Below are positions 1 through 9,158 of a stretch of 40,721 bases of DNA, piece by piece. Under the pieces are notes generated by a model, which saw only the letters and a list, made by a program, of their open reading frames with translations, had not been told where the DNA came from and did not search any database. This DNA comes from an uncultured Porphyromonadaceae bacterium (GTDB lineage Bacteria; Bacteroidota; Bacteroidia; Bacteroidales; Muribaculaceae). The translations under genes were made by a program, and so were the position numbers. The stretch spans positions 1-40,721 of the forward strand of contig CAMWSM010000018.1 of the NCBI GenBank assembly GCA_947176915.1, written 5' to 3'. Every line of letters begins with the position of its first letter. Position 1 is the first letter of the stretch.

Positions 1-52
1 GGATTGCGGAGCAATCCCCTCCCAAGCATTACGGACCCCCTCCCAAGCATTA
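1..52. repeat. Left-edge short tandem repeat with hairpin
   Basis: Bases 1-17 form a hairpin with 7-bp arms (GGATTGC/GCAATCC, loop GGA). They run straight into two copies of CCCCTCCCAAGCATTA (16-31 and 37-52) at a 21-bp period. The array touches the window edge, so its true extent is unknown. The C-rich top strand differs from the AT-rich DNA that follows. It looks like an intergenic repeat family, but no function can be assigned. Confidence 0.6.
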
Positions 53-227
53 TATTCCTTCAAACTTTTATGCTGCACCCTCTTTTAATTTCATTCTAAA
101 TGTGCAGTAAGAGCAGAGGAATTTAGTTTTTGATATGTGAAGAATATTTTTTTTGATATTAAATATGCGTAATGTCAAGAAAATTTTTTAACTTTGTATA
201 TTAAAGAAACTCTTCTTACACATACCT
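53..227. other. AT-rich intergenic region before recQ
   Basis: I see no open reading frame of note on either strand. The region is very AT-rich. Apart from the promoter -7 element noted separately, it holds no hairpin or repeat that I can support. Confidence 0.5.
189..196 (+). promoter_or_regulatory. Putative -7 element of recQ promoter (TAACTTTG)
   Basis: TAACTTTG matches the Bacteroidetes primary sigma -7 consensus TAnnTTTG exactly and lies 31 bp before the recQ ATG. No good TTTG or TTG -33 element lies 19-21 bp upstream (the best is TATG at 164-167), so the call rests on the -7 box and its position. Confidence 0.5.
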
Positions 228-2408
228 ATGGCAGACATCAAAGCGATTAAGGAAGCATTGAAATATAATTTCGGCTTCGACAATTTTAAAGGGAATCAGC
301 TCGAAATCATCAACAGTCTTCTCGACGGAAACGATGTTTTTGTGCTCATGCCCACAGGCGGCGGCAAATCCTTGTGCTACCAGTTGCCCGCCTTAATGTC
401 GGAGGGTACTGCCATAGTCATATCGCCTTTGATAGCGCTGATGAAAAATCAGGTTGATGCGATGAGGCATTATGGAGAGGATGACGGCATAGCTCATTTC
501 CTGAACTCCTCATTAAATAAAGCTGCGGCAGATAAAGTTAAGACGGACGTTTTGGAAGGACGGACGAAATTGCTTTATGTCGCTCCGGAATCCTTCACCA
601 AGGAGGAGACAATGAATTTCATGCGTTCAGTCAATATTTCATTTTATGCCGTAGACGAAGCTCATTGCATTTCAGAATGGGGTCATGATTTCCGTCCTGA
701 GTACAGGAGAATACGGTCAATAATAAATGAGGTGGGCACGCGTCCGCTGATAGCACTGACTGCTACTGCTACGCCGAAAGTGCAGCATGACATTCAGAAA
801 AATCTTGGGATGCTTGATTCCAAAGTGTTTAAGTCAAGTTTTAACAGAGATAACCTATATTATGAGGTTAGGCCGAAGACCAAAGATATAGATCGGGAGA
901 TAATCCGTTACATAAAATCGAATGCGGGTAAATCCGGCATAATCTATTGTCTGAGCCGAAAGAAAGTTGAGGAACTGGCGGAGACTCTAAAAATAAACGA
1001 AATATCCGTATTGCCTTATCACGCGGGGATGGATTCTGCCACCCGGTCAGAAAATCAGGATGCTTTTCTGCATGAAAAGGTTGACGTTATAGTGGCTACT
1101 ATAGCATTCGGAATGGGGATTGACAAGCCCGACGTCAGATATGTCATTCATTATGACATACCTAAAAGTCTGGAAGGATATTATCAGGAGACAGGACGCG
1201 CCGGCAGAGATGGAGGCGAGGGAAAATGTTTGACATTCTATACTAATAAGGATCTGCAGAAACTTGAGAAACTGATGCAGACAAAGACAGCTACTGAGCA
1301 AGAGATTGGGAGACACCTGCTTGCAGAGACAAAGAATTATGCTGAGTCGTCGGTATGCCGTCGAAAAATTCTATTACATTATTTCGGAGAGCAATATGAA
1401 GCAGACAACTGCGGCAATTGCGACAATTGTTTAAATCCCAAAACACAAGTGGAAGCTAAAGAAGAACTTTGCGCCGTCATCGAGACGGTAATGGCACTAA
1501 AGGAGAAGTTTGCCCCTGAGTATGTGGTGAATGTGATGATCGGTCGCCCCACTGACGAGGTGAGGAGCCATCATCATGATGAGATTGAGGAATTTGGATG
1601 CCTCTCTAACGCTGATGAAAAAATGTTGTCTACCGTAATCCGTCAGGGAGCGATAGCCGGCTATCTTTGCATGGATGTGGAGAACATCGGAAATGTCAAG
1701 GTAACAGCCAAAGGAAAGAAATTCCTTAACAAACCGGTTTCGTTCAAGATAGTGGAAGATAATGACTTCAGCGATATTGAGAATGAGCCGCAGATAAAGG
1801 GAGGAGCCTCCTGTGCAGCCGATCCTGTGCTGTATTCAATGCTGGTAGATCTCCGAAAGAAAATGGCAAGGAAACTTAATCTTCCTCCTTATGTTATCTT
1901 TCAGGAGCCATCGCTGGAAGCGATGGCAACCACTTATCCGATTACTATTGACGAGTTGGCAAACATTCCGGGTGTAGGTGTTGGTAAGGCAAAAAGATAT
2001 GGCGAGGAGTTTGTAAAGTTAATCAAGCTCCATGTAGATGAAAATGAGATTGACCGCCCGGAGGATATTAGGGTAAGGACGATGGCAAACAGCAGCAAAC
2101 TGAAAATCTCAATAATACATGCCATCGACCGAAAGATTGATCTTGAAGAACTTGCCGAGAGCAAGGGTCTTGAGTTCGGAGAACTTATCGACGAACTTGA
2201 GGCAATTGTTGATGCAGGCACTAAAATAAATATAGATTATTTCCTTAACGAAATCATGGATGAGGATCATGAACTCGACATAATTGACTATTTCAAGGAG
2301 AGCGAGGAAGATGATCTCGAAGCTGCTATTCAAGAACTCGGAGATGAGTTTTCGGAAGAGGAGATACGTCTTGTCAGGGTAAAGTTCCTTTCCGAGATGG
2401 GTAACTGA
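228..2408 (+). CDS. recQ: ATP-dependent DNA helicase RecQ
   Basis: This is a superfamily 2 3'-5' DNA helicase acting in recombination and replication-fork repair. At 726 aa it has the full RecQ layout. Walker A GGGKS is at residues 44-48 and the DEAH box at 143-146, followed by the second RecA-like domain with its arginine-rich motif VI (ETGRAGRDG). The RecQ zinc site has four cysteines (377, 395, 398, 401). An HRDC domain lies at roughly 537-615. About 110 further residues follow HRDC, rich in acidic and helix-forming residues, as in other Bacteroidetes RecQ proteins; this makes it longer than the E. coli enzyme of about 610 aa. The ATG at 228 gives the consensus N-terminus and follows a -7 promoter box. 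The next gene begins 33 bp downstream on the same strand, so co-transcription with the PPIase block is possible. Confidence 0.96.
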   Translation: MADIKAIKEALKYNFGFDNFKGNQLEIINSLLDGNDVFVLMPTGGGKSLCYQLPALMSEGTAIVISPLIALMKNQVDAMRHYGEDDGIAHFLNSSLNKAAADKVKTDVLEGRTKLLYVAPESFTKEETMNFMRSVNISFYAVDEAHCISEWGHDFRPEYRRIRSIINEVGTRPLIALTATATPKVQHDIQKNLGMLDSKVFKSSFNRDNLYYEVRPKTKDIDREIIRYIKSNAGKSGIIYCLSRKKVEELAETLKINEISVLPYHAGMDSATRSENQDAFLHEKVDVIVATIAFGMGIDKPDVRYVIHYDIPKSLEGYYQETGRAGRDGGEGKCLTFYTNKDLQKLEKLMQTKTATEQEIGRHLLAETKNYAESSVCRRKILLHYFGEQYEADNCGNCDNCLNPKTQVEAKEELCAVIETVMALKEKFAPEYVVNVMIGRPTDEVRSHHHDEIEEFGCLSNADEKMLSTVIRQGAIAGYLCMDVENIGNVKVTAKGKKFLNKPVSFKIVEDNDFSDIENEPQIKGGASCAADPVLYSMLVDLRKKMARKLNLPPYVIFQEPSLEAMATTYPITIDELANIPGVGVGKAKRYGEEFVKLIKLHVDENEIDRPEDIRVRTMANSSKLKISIIHAIDRKIDLEELAESKGLEFGELIDELEAIVDAGTKINIDYFLNEIMDEDHELDIIDYFKESEEDDLEAAIQELGDEFSEEEIRLVRVKFLSEMGN

Positions 2409-2441
2409 TAAAGGATAGGGATTATTAATTCAAATCAGAAG

Positions 2442-4376
2442 ATGAAGAACAGAATAATAGTAGGCGCCGGACTGACGGCTTGCCTCGCGGCATGGGCTGC
2501 CAAAGATCCCGTGGTGATGACTGTTAACGGTGTGAATGTTCCGTTGTCGGAATTTCAATATTTATACCATAAAAACAGTAGACAGCAGCTTGCTCCTCAA
2601 CCTCTCGATGAGTATGTCGGGATGTTTGAGATTTACAAGTTAAAGGTTGCAGCAGCTAAAGAGGCAGGACTTGACACATTGGAGTCTTTCCGGAACGAGA
2701 TGGCTCAGTATCGACGCGAACTGGCTGCTCCTTATCTGACTGACTCCCTTTTGATAAAAAAATTTGCGGAGGAATACGCTTCTCGTCAGGCAGAGGAAGT
2801 GGAGGCTTCCCACATAATGTTGTTTAAGACAAGAGATGCTGATAAAAACCGCGAGTTACGCTCGCGTCTTGATTCCATAAGGACGTCATTGCTCAATGGA
2901 GGAGACTTTTCGGAGGTAGCTCAGAATGTTTCAGAAGATCCTGCAGCCAAGAACAATAAAGGATATTTAGGATATATTCCTGCAGGGAGGTATCCCTATT
3001 CTTTTGAGACAGCCGTATGGACACTCCCCGAAGGAGTTCTGTCGGAAGTGGTTGAATCTCCCGTAGGCTACCACCTTATAAAGGCAGGTAAACATAGAAA
3101 ATCGCGTGGCAAGGTTGAGGTTTCCCACATAATGACTATGGTGCCTCGGAATGCCTCGGCAGACCAACAGGAGGAGGCTAAAGTCTTAATCGACAGCCTG
3201 TATGAAGTTGTATCCACTAATCCGGCAGTTTTCGCTGAGATAGCCGGCAAATATTCCGCTGATCCCGGCTCTGCCCGTCAGGGTGGTCGTCTGCCTGTGT
3301 TCGGAGCCGGAGAGATGGTGCCTGAGTTTGAAGAGATGTCCTTCTCTCTGAAACCGGGTGAAATCAGCCGCCCGGTCAGGAGTCAATATGGCTGGCATAT
3401 AATCAATAAGATACGCAATGTTGCCCTTCCGGATGAAGAGGAGTCGGAACAGATTATCCTGCGAAGAATTTCAAATCCCCAGGATGAGAGGGCAAAAATA
3501 ATGAAATCTCGCCAGACAGAATCTCTTTCTTCCAAGCATAAAGGAAAAATGAATGAAAAGGTGCTTGGAGATGTAGTGGCAGCAGCAAAGGAAAACGGAT
3601 TGGATTCACTCTTTTTCGCCAGGTTTGAAAGTTCGGCAGAGGGAGCAGCGCCACTTTTCACTGTGGAAGGGAAAAAATATCCGGTCAGCAGTTTCATTAA
3701 AGAGATGGAGGGAGCCAGGGGGATTTCCGGAGAGATGTCGGAGTTAATCCTTCAGAATGCTGCTGACAATTACTATAACTCAAAGCTCGTGGATGCTGAG
3801 GAGGAATGGCTCTATAAAACCGAGGCTGACTACAGGAATCTTCTTAATGAATATCATGACGGGACTCTTCTTTATGAAATAAGTGTGGATAAAGTATGGA
3901 ATAAGGCATCTTCTGATGAGGAGGGTCTTGGGAAATTTTTTGATTCCCATAAAGAAGATTATTCATGGAGTGAGCCTCGTGTGAAAGCGTGTCTTGTGCA
4001 GGCGGTCAACGATTCTGTGGCCTCTGAAATAAAGTCCATGTTGACCAGCCGGCCTCTTGAGGCTGCCATTCAGATGATAAATAAGGAATTCAATGGCAAG
4101 GCTAAAATTGAGAAGGTTTTAGTGGCAAAAGGACAGAATCCGATTGTAGATAATCTTTACTATGGTTTGAATTCCAAATCCGCTTCAAGTTCCAAATATC
4201 CGAGTGCTTTCCTCTTTAATGCGAAAGAACTTAAGGTGCCCGAGGATGTGTCTGACGTAAGGGGAGCTGTAGTGAGCGATTATCAGAATGAACTCGAAAA
4301 AGAATGGATTGAGGAGTTGCGCGCGAAATATCCGGTAAAGGTAAATTCAAGTCAACTAAAGAAAGTGAAGAAATAA
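2442..4376 (+). CDS. Periplasmic peptidylprolyl isomerase with two parvulin (PpiC) domains
   Basis: This is a SurA/PpiD-like chaperone and prolyl isomerase of the cell envelope. A short signal sequence covers residues 1-20, with hydrophobic LTACLAAWAA. A SurA_N-type helical domain follows (about 24-115), then two tandem parvulin domains at about 119-218 and 226-327. Both start with a recognisable strand motif (ASHIML and VSHIMT) and end with the GYHLI or GWHII motif. The second has the QGGRLPVFGAGEMVPEFEEM segment typical of active parvulins. The remaining 300 residues match nothing I recognise. It is the first of three consecutive genes with SurA-like architecture. The ATG of the third overlaps the stop of the second, and only 4 bp separate this stop from the second gene's ATG, which implies one transcript and coordinated synthesis. 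Confidence 0.88.
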   Translation: MKNRIIVGAGLTACLAAWAAKDPVVMTVNGVNVPLSEFQYLYHKNSRQQLAPQPLDEYVGMFEIYKLKVAAAKEAGLDTLESFRNEMAQYRRELAAPYLTDSLLIKKFAEEYASRQAEEVEASHIMLFKTRDADKNRELRSRLDSIRTSLLNGGDFSEVAQNVSEDPAAKNNKGYLGYIPAGRYPYSFETAVWTLPEGVLSEVVESPVGYHLIKAGKHRKSRGKVEVSHIMTMVPRNASADQQEEAKVLIDSLYEVVSTNPAVFAEIAGKYSADPGSARQGGRLPVFGAGEMVPEFEEMSFSLKPGEISRPVRSQYGWHIINKIRNVALPDEEESEQIILRRISNPQDERAKIMKSRQTESLSSKHKGKMNEKVLGDVVAAAKENGLDSLFFARFESSAEGAAPLFTVEGKKYPVSSFIKEMEGARGISGEMSELILQNAADNYYNSKLVDAEEEWLYKTEADYRNLLNEYHDGTLLYEISVDKVWNKASSDEEGLGKFFDSHKEDYSWSEPRVKACLVQAVNDSVASEIKSMLTSRPLEAAIQMINKEFNGKAKIEKVLVAKGQNPIVDNLYYGLNSKSASSSKYPSAFLFNAKELKVPEDVSDVRGAVVSDYQNELEKEWIEELRAKYPVKVNSSQLKKVKK

Positions 4377-4380
4377 ATTG

Positions 4381-5295
4381 ATGCGCAGAAAGTCGCTGTT
4401 AATAGGAGGGTTGATAGTCTTTTTTATTCTGATTTCGGCATGTGGAAAAAAGAAAATGCCGGTAGAGAATGAAGAGGAGATATTGCTATCTGTTAATGGG
4501 GAGAATCTGACTCTTAATGACGTTGTGAACCGTATTCCGGTAGGCATAGAGTCGGAAGACAGCATAGCCTTGTTTGAGGATATTGTTGACACGTGGGTAT
4601 CGGAGCGTGTTTTGGCTCAAATGGCAGAAAGCAAGATTCCGAATATGGAGGAGATAGAGCGTCGGGTGAGTTCATTCCGAAATCGGCTTATTGTAAAGGA
4701 ATATCTCCGCCAAATGAGAGAAGGCAGAGAAATCAAAGTTTCTGACGACAGTGTGAGACATTTTTATGAACTTCATAAGAATGAAATGCTTACGGAAGTG
4801 CCCCTTGTGAAGGGTATTTACTTGAAAGTGTCCTCCTCATCGGAAAAGCTTGATGAGATTCGCCATCATATAACGAATGCTTCTGAAGAGAGTATTGACA
4901 AGCTTGAGAATCATTACGGCAGAGAGGCTTTGCAATATGATTATTTTGCCAATGTGTGGGTTGACTGGCAGACGATAGCGGATTTGATTCCTTACAGATT
5001 TTATGATCCGGACGCTTTCCTTCAGTCTACACGTGATTTTGAGACCTCTTATAACGGGTCTACCTATCTGTTGCATATAACCGATTATCTTCCAGGCGGA
5101 AGTGTGCCTCCGTTTGAATATGCCCAAGGAAAGATTCGGGCAATAATGGAACAGATAAAGATTTCCAGTTATGAGGATCTTCTTGTTGAATCGCTTGTAA
5201 AAAAAGCATTGAAGGAGGGCACTCTTGTCAGAAAGAGCTATGATCCCATCACACGAAAAATGATAAGCCAACATTCAAAAGAAAATAAAAAATAA
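4381..5295 (+). CDS. SurA-like lipoprotein with no recognisable parvulin motif
   Basis: The protein is 304 aa from the ATG at 4381. A TTG three bases upstream is also in frame, but the ATG is preferred. A lipoprotein signal peptide ends in the lipobox LISAC with Cys21 as the lipidation site. The residues after it (GKKKMPVENEEE) do not look like the Bacteroidetes surface-export signal, so a periplasm-facing anchor is inferred. The N-terminal half resembles a SurA_N helical domain (NGENLTLNDVVNRIP, then a helix-rich segment). After it, where parvulin domains normally carry a SHIL-type strand and a GYHII-type end, there is only VPLVKGIYLKV and no recognisable catalytic motif. It therefore looks like a chaperone-only or degenerate paralogue lying between two active-looking family members. 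Confidence 0.75.
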   Translation: MRRKSLLIGGLIVFFILISACGKKKMPVENEEEILLSVNGENLTLNDVVNRIPVGIESEDSIALFEDIVDTWVSERVLAQMAESKIPNMEEIERRVSSFRNRLIVKEYLRQMREGREIKVSDDSVRHFYELHKNEMLTEVPLVKGIYLKVSSSSEKLDEIRHHITNASEESIDKLENHYGREALQYDYFANVWVDWQTIADLIPYRFYDPDAFLQSTRDFETSYNGSTYLLHITDYLPGGSVPPFEYAQGKIRAIMEQIKISSYEDLLVESLVKKALKEGTLVRKSYDPITRKMISQHSKENKK

Positions 5296-6662
5296 TGAAT
5301 AAGAAGAGACTAATATTTCCAATAATAGCAATTGGTATGCTGGGTGGAATGTATGCCTTTGCCCAACCCAAAAATAATGTCATTGATGAAGTGGCGTGGG
5401 TTGTTGGCGACGAAGCAATCTTCCGATCTGACATAGAGGATATGTATCAGGAGATGAGACAGTCAGGAACCCTTATCCCCGGTGATCCTTACTGTGTCAT
5501 CCCGGAACAGCTTGCTGTGGAAAAACTATATCTTCATCAGGCAAAGCTCGACACAATTGAAGTGTCGGAGAGCAATGTCAGGGCACGCGTTGAGCAGCAG
5601 ATAAACAATTTTATCAATCAGCTTGGATCAAAAGAGAAAGTAGAGGAATATTTCCATAAGTCCATTCCTATGCTTCGCGAGTATTATGTGGAATATATGC
5701 GCAATAACGCCATCGTTCAGGAGGTTCAGAAAAGTCTGACGGAAGGGATAAAGGTAACCCCAAATGAAGTCAGAAAATATTTTAACTCACTTCCGGCAGA
5801 CAGCATACCCTACGTTCCTATGAAAGTCGAGACTCAGATTATCAGCCTCAATCCGGTCATTCCCCGTCAGGAGATAGAAGATGTCAAGGCACGTCTCCGG
5901 GAATATGCCGACCGAGTTAATCGCGGGGATGCCGATTTCTCTACTCTCGCAATCATGTATAGCGAGGATGGAAGTGCGATGCAGGGTGGAGAATTGGGCT
6001 TCCGTCCAAAATCAGCCTATGTTCCTGAGTTCGCTAATGTAGCCTTCAACCTCAGCGACCCGAAGAAGGTCTCAAGGATTGTTGAGACTGAATATGGTTA
6101 TCATATAATACAGTTGATAGAAAAGAGGGGAGAACAGGCAAATGTCCGTCATATTTTACTTACTCCGAAGGTAAGCTCAAAAGACCTCAAGGAGGCCACC
6201 AATCGTCTTGATTCGATCAGAAAGGAGATTGTCGGGGGAGCTTTCTCTTTCGGAGAGGCTGCCGGAGTGCTATCGCAAGATAAGGACACCCGCAACAATA
6301 ATGGAGTCATGATAAATGAGAACGACCGCAGCAGCAGGTTCGAGATGCAGGAACTTGCTCCCGAGATTTCACGGAGAGTAGAGAGCATGAGTCCGGGCGA
6401 CATAAGCGAAGCGTTCGTAATGAAGAATAATAAGAACAAGGATGTGGCAGCAATTGTCAGGTTGACGAATCGAATACCGGGACACAGGGCAAATCTTTCT
6501 GATGACTACAATCTCATAAAGAAGATGTATGAAGATCATTGTCGTGAGGAGATTCTCAAGGAATGGCTGGAGAAGAAAATCAAGGAAACATACGTCAGAA
6601 TCGAGGACGGGTGGAATAATTGTGAATTTCGTTATAATGGCTGGGTGAAAGCCTATAATTGA
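5295..6662 (+). CDS. surA: SurA-type periplasmic chaperone / peptidylprolyl isomerase
   Basis: The protein is 455 aa with a clear signal peptide (KKRLIFPIIAIGMLGGMYAFA, predicted cut before Gln). A SurA_N domain follows (about 27-165, starting DEVAWVVGDEAIFRSDI, the family's usual opening), then two parvulin domains. The first (about 175-277) has the sequence MQGGELGFRPKSAYVPEFANVAFNL and ends GYHIIQLIEKR. The second begins VRHILL at about residue 286. SurA escorts outer-membrane proteins, including LPS-transport components, through the periplasm, and the next gene encodes an OstA-like protein. The ATG at 5295 overlaps the preceding stop (TAATG), indicating translational coupling. The symbol is given by architecture and context; orthology to E. 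coli SurA is not proven. Confidence 0.85.
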   Translation: MNKKRLIFPIIAIGMLGGMYAFAQPKNNVIDEVAWVVGDEAIFRSDIEDMYQEMRQSGTLIPGDPYCVIPEQLAVEKLYLHQAKLDTIEVSESNVRARVEQQINNFINQLGSKEKVEEYFHKSIPMLREYYVEYMRNNAIVQEVQKSLTEGIKVTPNEVRKYFNSLPADSIPYVPMKVETQIISLNPVIPRQEIEDVKARLREYADRVNRGDADFSTLAIMYSEDGSAMQGGELGFRPKSAYVPEFANVAFNLSDPKKVSRIVETEYGYHIIQLIEKRGEQANVRHILLTPKVSSKDLKEATNRLDSIRKEIVGGAFSFGEAAGVLSQDKDTRNNNGVMINENDRSSRFEMQELAPEISRRVESMSPGDISEAFVMKNNKNKDVAAIVRLTNRIPGHRANLSDDYNLIKKMYEDHCREEILKEWLEKKIKETYVRIEDGWNNCEFRYNGWVKAYN

Positions 6663-6701
6663 TAACTTTATAAAGCTAAGTCGCTACATACAAAAATACA
6701 G

Positions 6702-9158
6702 ATGAGGATTAATCTTCACGACCGTCGTTATCTTACTGCCGCCGTCTTATCTTTGACGGTGGCAGGATTTGCTTTCAACCTGGGGAGTAAGGCATACGCC
6801 CAGCAGGTAAAAAAGAAAGAGGCACAGAAAAAGGAGGAGACATATACTCGTCCCAAGCCGACGCGCCCCATACAGCCTGAAGTGCCTTCTGCCAATAGAT
6901 ACAGGCAGGATAAGATATTTCTTGAATATGCCGATAGCCTTTTCAGGGTCGAAAACAGATTTGATACGGTTGAAAAACAGATAGTGAAGGGTAATGTTAA
7001 ATTCCGTCAGGCCGGAATGTGGATGTATTGTGATTCTGCCTATTATTACCCTACCTTAAATTCCATGGATGCCTTCGGGCATGTCAAGATGGAGCAGGGA
7101 GATACTCTTTTTGTGTATGCTGACAAGCTTTTTTATGAAGGGAATGAACGTCTGGCAAAACTCCAGAACGGACCTTCAAGGGATAAGGTGAAACTAATTA
7201 ACCGTGATGTTACGCTGACTACAGACAGTCTTGACTATAGCCTGGCCCTGGAATTGGGATGGTATTCACGTTGGGGGACGATAGATGATAAGGTGAATAC
7301 TCTCACCTCGCTATATGGCGAATATTCTCCGGGAACCAAAAAGGCAGATTTCTACCATGATGTGGTTTTGGTGAATAATCGGGATGGCTACACCATGCTG
7401 ACCGATACCCTGTATTATAACACTGATACCCATATAGCGAGGATAGAGAGCCGCACCACCATTCAGGGTAAAAATGATACCATCATAACCACTCGTGGTC
7501 TTTACGACACTCAGCTTGGAAATGCCGAGTTGATGAGCAGGTCTATGATAGTGCATAAGGATTCCAATAATAATGTTACCACCTTAGAGGGGGATTCAAT
7601 AATTTACGATAAAGCCACGAGGATAAGTCGCGCCTATATGTTCAATGATCCGGCAAAACATGGAATGCCGATGGTGTTGACAGATACCGCCCATAAAATA
7701 ACTCTAATAGGGGGATATGGAGTTTATAATGACTCTACACGTGAGGCATTAGCCACTGTCTATCCTCTATTGATGGAGTACTCTCAGACGGATACTCTCT
7801 TCTTGCGTTCAGACACTATCCGGACCTATATCATCACGGAGATGGTAGAGGCATCGAGGAGATGGACAAAATCAGGACTCCCTGAGAAAGACGGAGTGCC
7901 TATCATTCGTGCTGATTCCGGTCTTTTATGGATTGATCCGCTCGTATTCAGCCTGAGTGCCCCAATGGAATCATTGCCAATGAGCATGCTTGCCCAGGCT
8001 GCTCCAAAAAAGGAGGCGCAGACGGTGGTCGAAAAGAATGAGCCTCAGATCTCTGACATGCAGGAGACATTGGCAGTGGAATCTGAAGAGGAGGAACCGG
8101 AACAGCCTGAGCAGGAAGAGGGTTTAGCTGAGGATGAGGAAAAATTTCCGGAAGATGCAGGAAAGATAAGAAATTCAACGGACAGTCTTCAGATGACCCG
8201 AGACTCAATTCCTCTAATTCCAAAGGAATTTCATGTTGCGCTTGCCTATCATAGGGCGCGCTTCTTCAAGCAGGATATACAGGGTGTGGCTGATTCAATT
8301 GTGTTTGTCGAGTCAGACTCCATGATGTATATGTTCCGTAAGCCCATAGTATGGAGCGGAGAGCGTCAGGTGACCGGAAACAGAATTGACGTGCATTTCA
8401 ATGACTCTACAGCTGATTGGGCGGAGCTTCCTGAATCAGGCATGATGTCGGAATATATAGATGAGGATTTCTACAATCAGTTGGCCGGGAAAAAACTTGT
8501 TGCGTATTTTTCCGGAAACGGATTGAAAAATCTTGACGTGTCAGGAAACGTAGAGGCTATTTTCCTTCCGCAGGAAAGTGATTCAACCTACAACAGGATA
8601 GTAAATGCAGAAAGTTCTTTCCTTAGTATAGATCTTGATGGCAATCAAATGGAGCGATTGAAGATGTGGCCTGAAGTAACAGGCACGGTTACACCCTTGT
8701 TCCTTGTGAAGCGCTCTCAGATGTATTTACGTAATTTTCATTGGTGGGAGTCATTGCGTCCTGTTCGGGAATGGTATGGCGACCGTGTCAGATGGCAGGA
8801 TAATTTAGGTGAGGTTCCGGATGAACTGGAGCGCTATTTCCTCGCCCCTTCTGATTTTGGTGAGCCAAAGACCTTCTCAGCTACACGTTTTGTGCGGCCT
8901 GCCACCTCTCTTACCGTAACTGACGAAACCATTGCATTAGAGGAGCCGGCACCCAAATCGCTGGAAAGCGATTTGCCTGATGATGCGACATTAAAAAGTG
9001 TGGAGAAGTCGGAAAATGATCTATCAAAAATGAAAGAGGAGGCTGAAAAGGAAAATAGCGAGATAGAGAGAGCGGTAGAGAACGAGGAGGAGAGTCAGAA
9101 AGAGAATCCGGAAAAGGAGAAAACAGTGACCAACACAGTGAAGGAGAAAGAGGAATGA
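6702..9158 (+). CDS. OstA-like protein (LPS transport, LptA/LptD N-terminal-like)
   Basis: The protein is 818 aa with an N-terminal signal sequence ending near SKAYAQQ. The region from about residue 60 to 300 shows the repeated short beta-strand pattern of OstA/LptA beta-jellyroll proteins (VKGNVKFRQAGMWMYCDSAYYYP, DAFGHVKMEQGDTLFVYADKL), which bind lipid A during LPS export. A second such segment follows an acidic linker (about 455-490, rich in Glu and Pro). The last 80 residues are charged and low in complexity (Lys/Glu-rich). Two-part OstA-like proteins of this size are usual in Bacteroidales and follow SurA-like genes. The stop overlaps the mutL start by ATGA, so the two genes are co-transcribed although functionally unrelated. 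The start has no obvious Shine-Dalgarno site, as is normal here. Confidence 0.85.
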   Translation: MRINLHDRRYLTAAVLSLTVAGFAFNLGSKAYAQQVKKKEAQKKEETYTRPKPTRPIQPEVPSANRYRQDKIFLEYADSLFRVENRFDTVEKQIVKGNVKFRQAGMWMYCDSAYYYPTLNSMDAFGHVKMEQGDTLFVYADKLFYEGNERLAKLQNGPSRDKVKLINRDVTLTTDSLDYSLALELGWYSRWGTIDDKVNTLTSLYGEYSPGTKKADFYHDVVLVNNRDGYTMLTDTLYYNTDTHIARIESRTTIQGKNDTIITTRGLYDTQLGNAELMSRSMIVHKDSNNNVTTLEGDSIIYDKATRISRAYMFNDPAKHGMPMVLTDTAHKITLIGGYGVYNDSTREALATVYPLLMEYSQTDTLFLRSDTIRTYIITEMVEASRRWTKSGLPEKDGVPIIRADSGLLWIDPLVFSLSAPMESLPMSMLAQAAPKKEAQTVVEKNEPQISDMQETLAVESEEEEPEQPEQEEGLAEDEEKFPEDAGKIRNSTDSLQMTRDSIPLIPKEFHVALAYHRARFFKQDIQGVADSIVFVESDSMMYMFRKPIVWSGERQVTGNRIDVHFNDSTADWAELPESGMMSEYIDEDFYNQLAGKKLVAYFSGNGLKNLDVSGNVEAIFLPQESDSTYNRIVNAESSFLSIDLDGNQMERLKMWPEVTGTVTPLFLVKRSQMYLRNFHWWESLRPVREWYGDRVRWQDNLGEVPDELERYFLAPSDFGEPKTFSATRFVRPATSLTVTDETIALEEPAPKSLESDLPDDATLKSVEKSENDLSKMKEEAEKENSEIERAVENEEESQKENPEKEKTVTNTVKEKEE

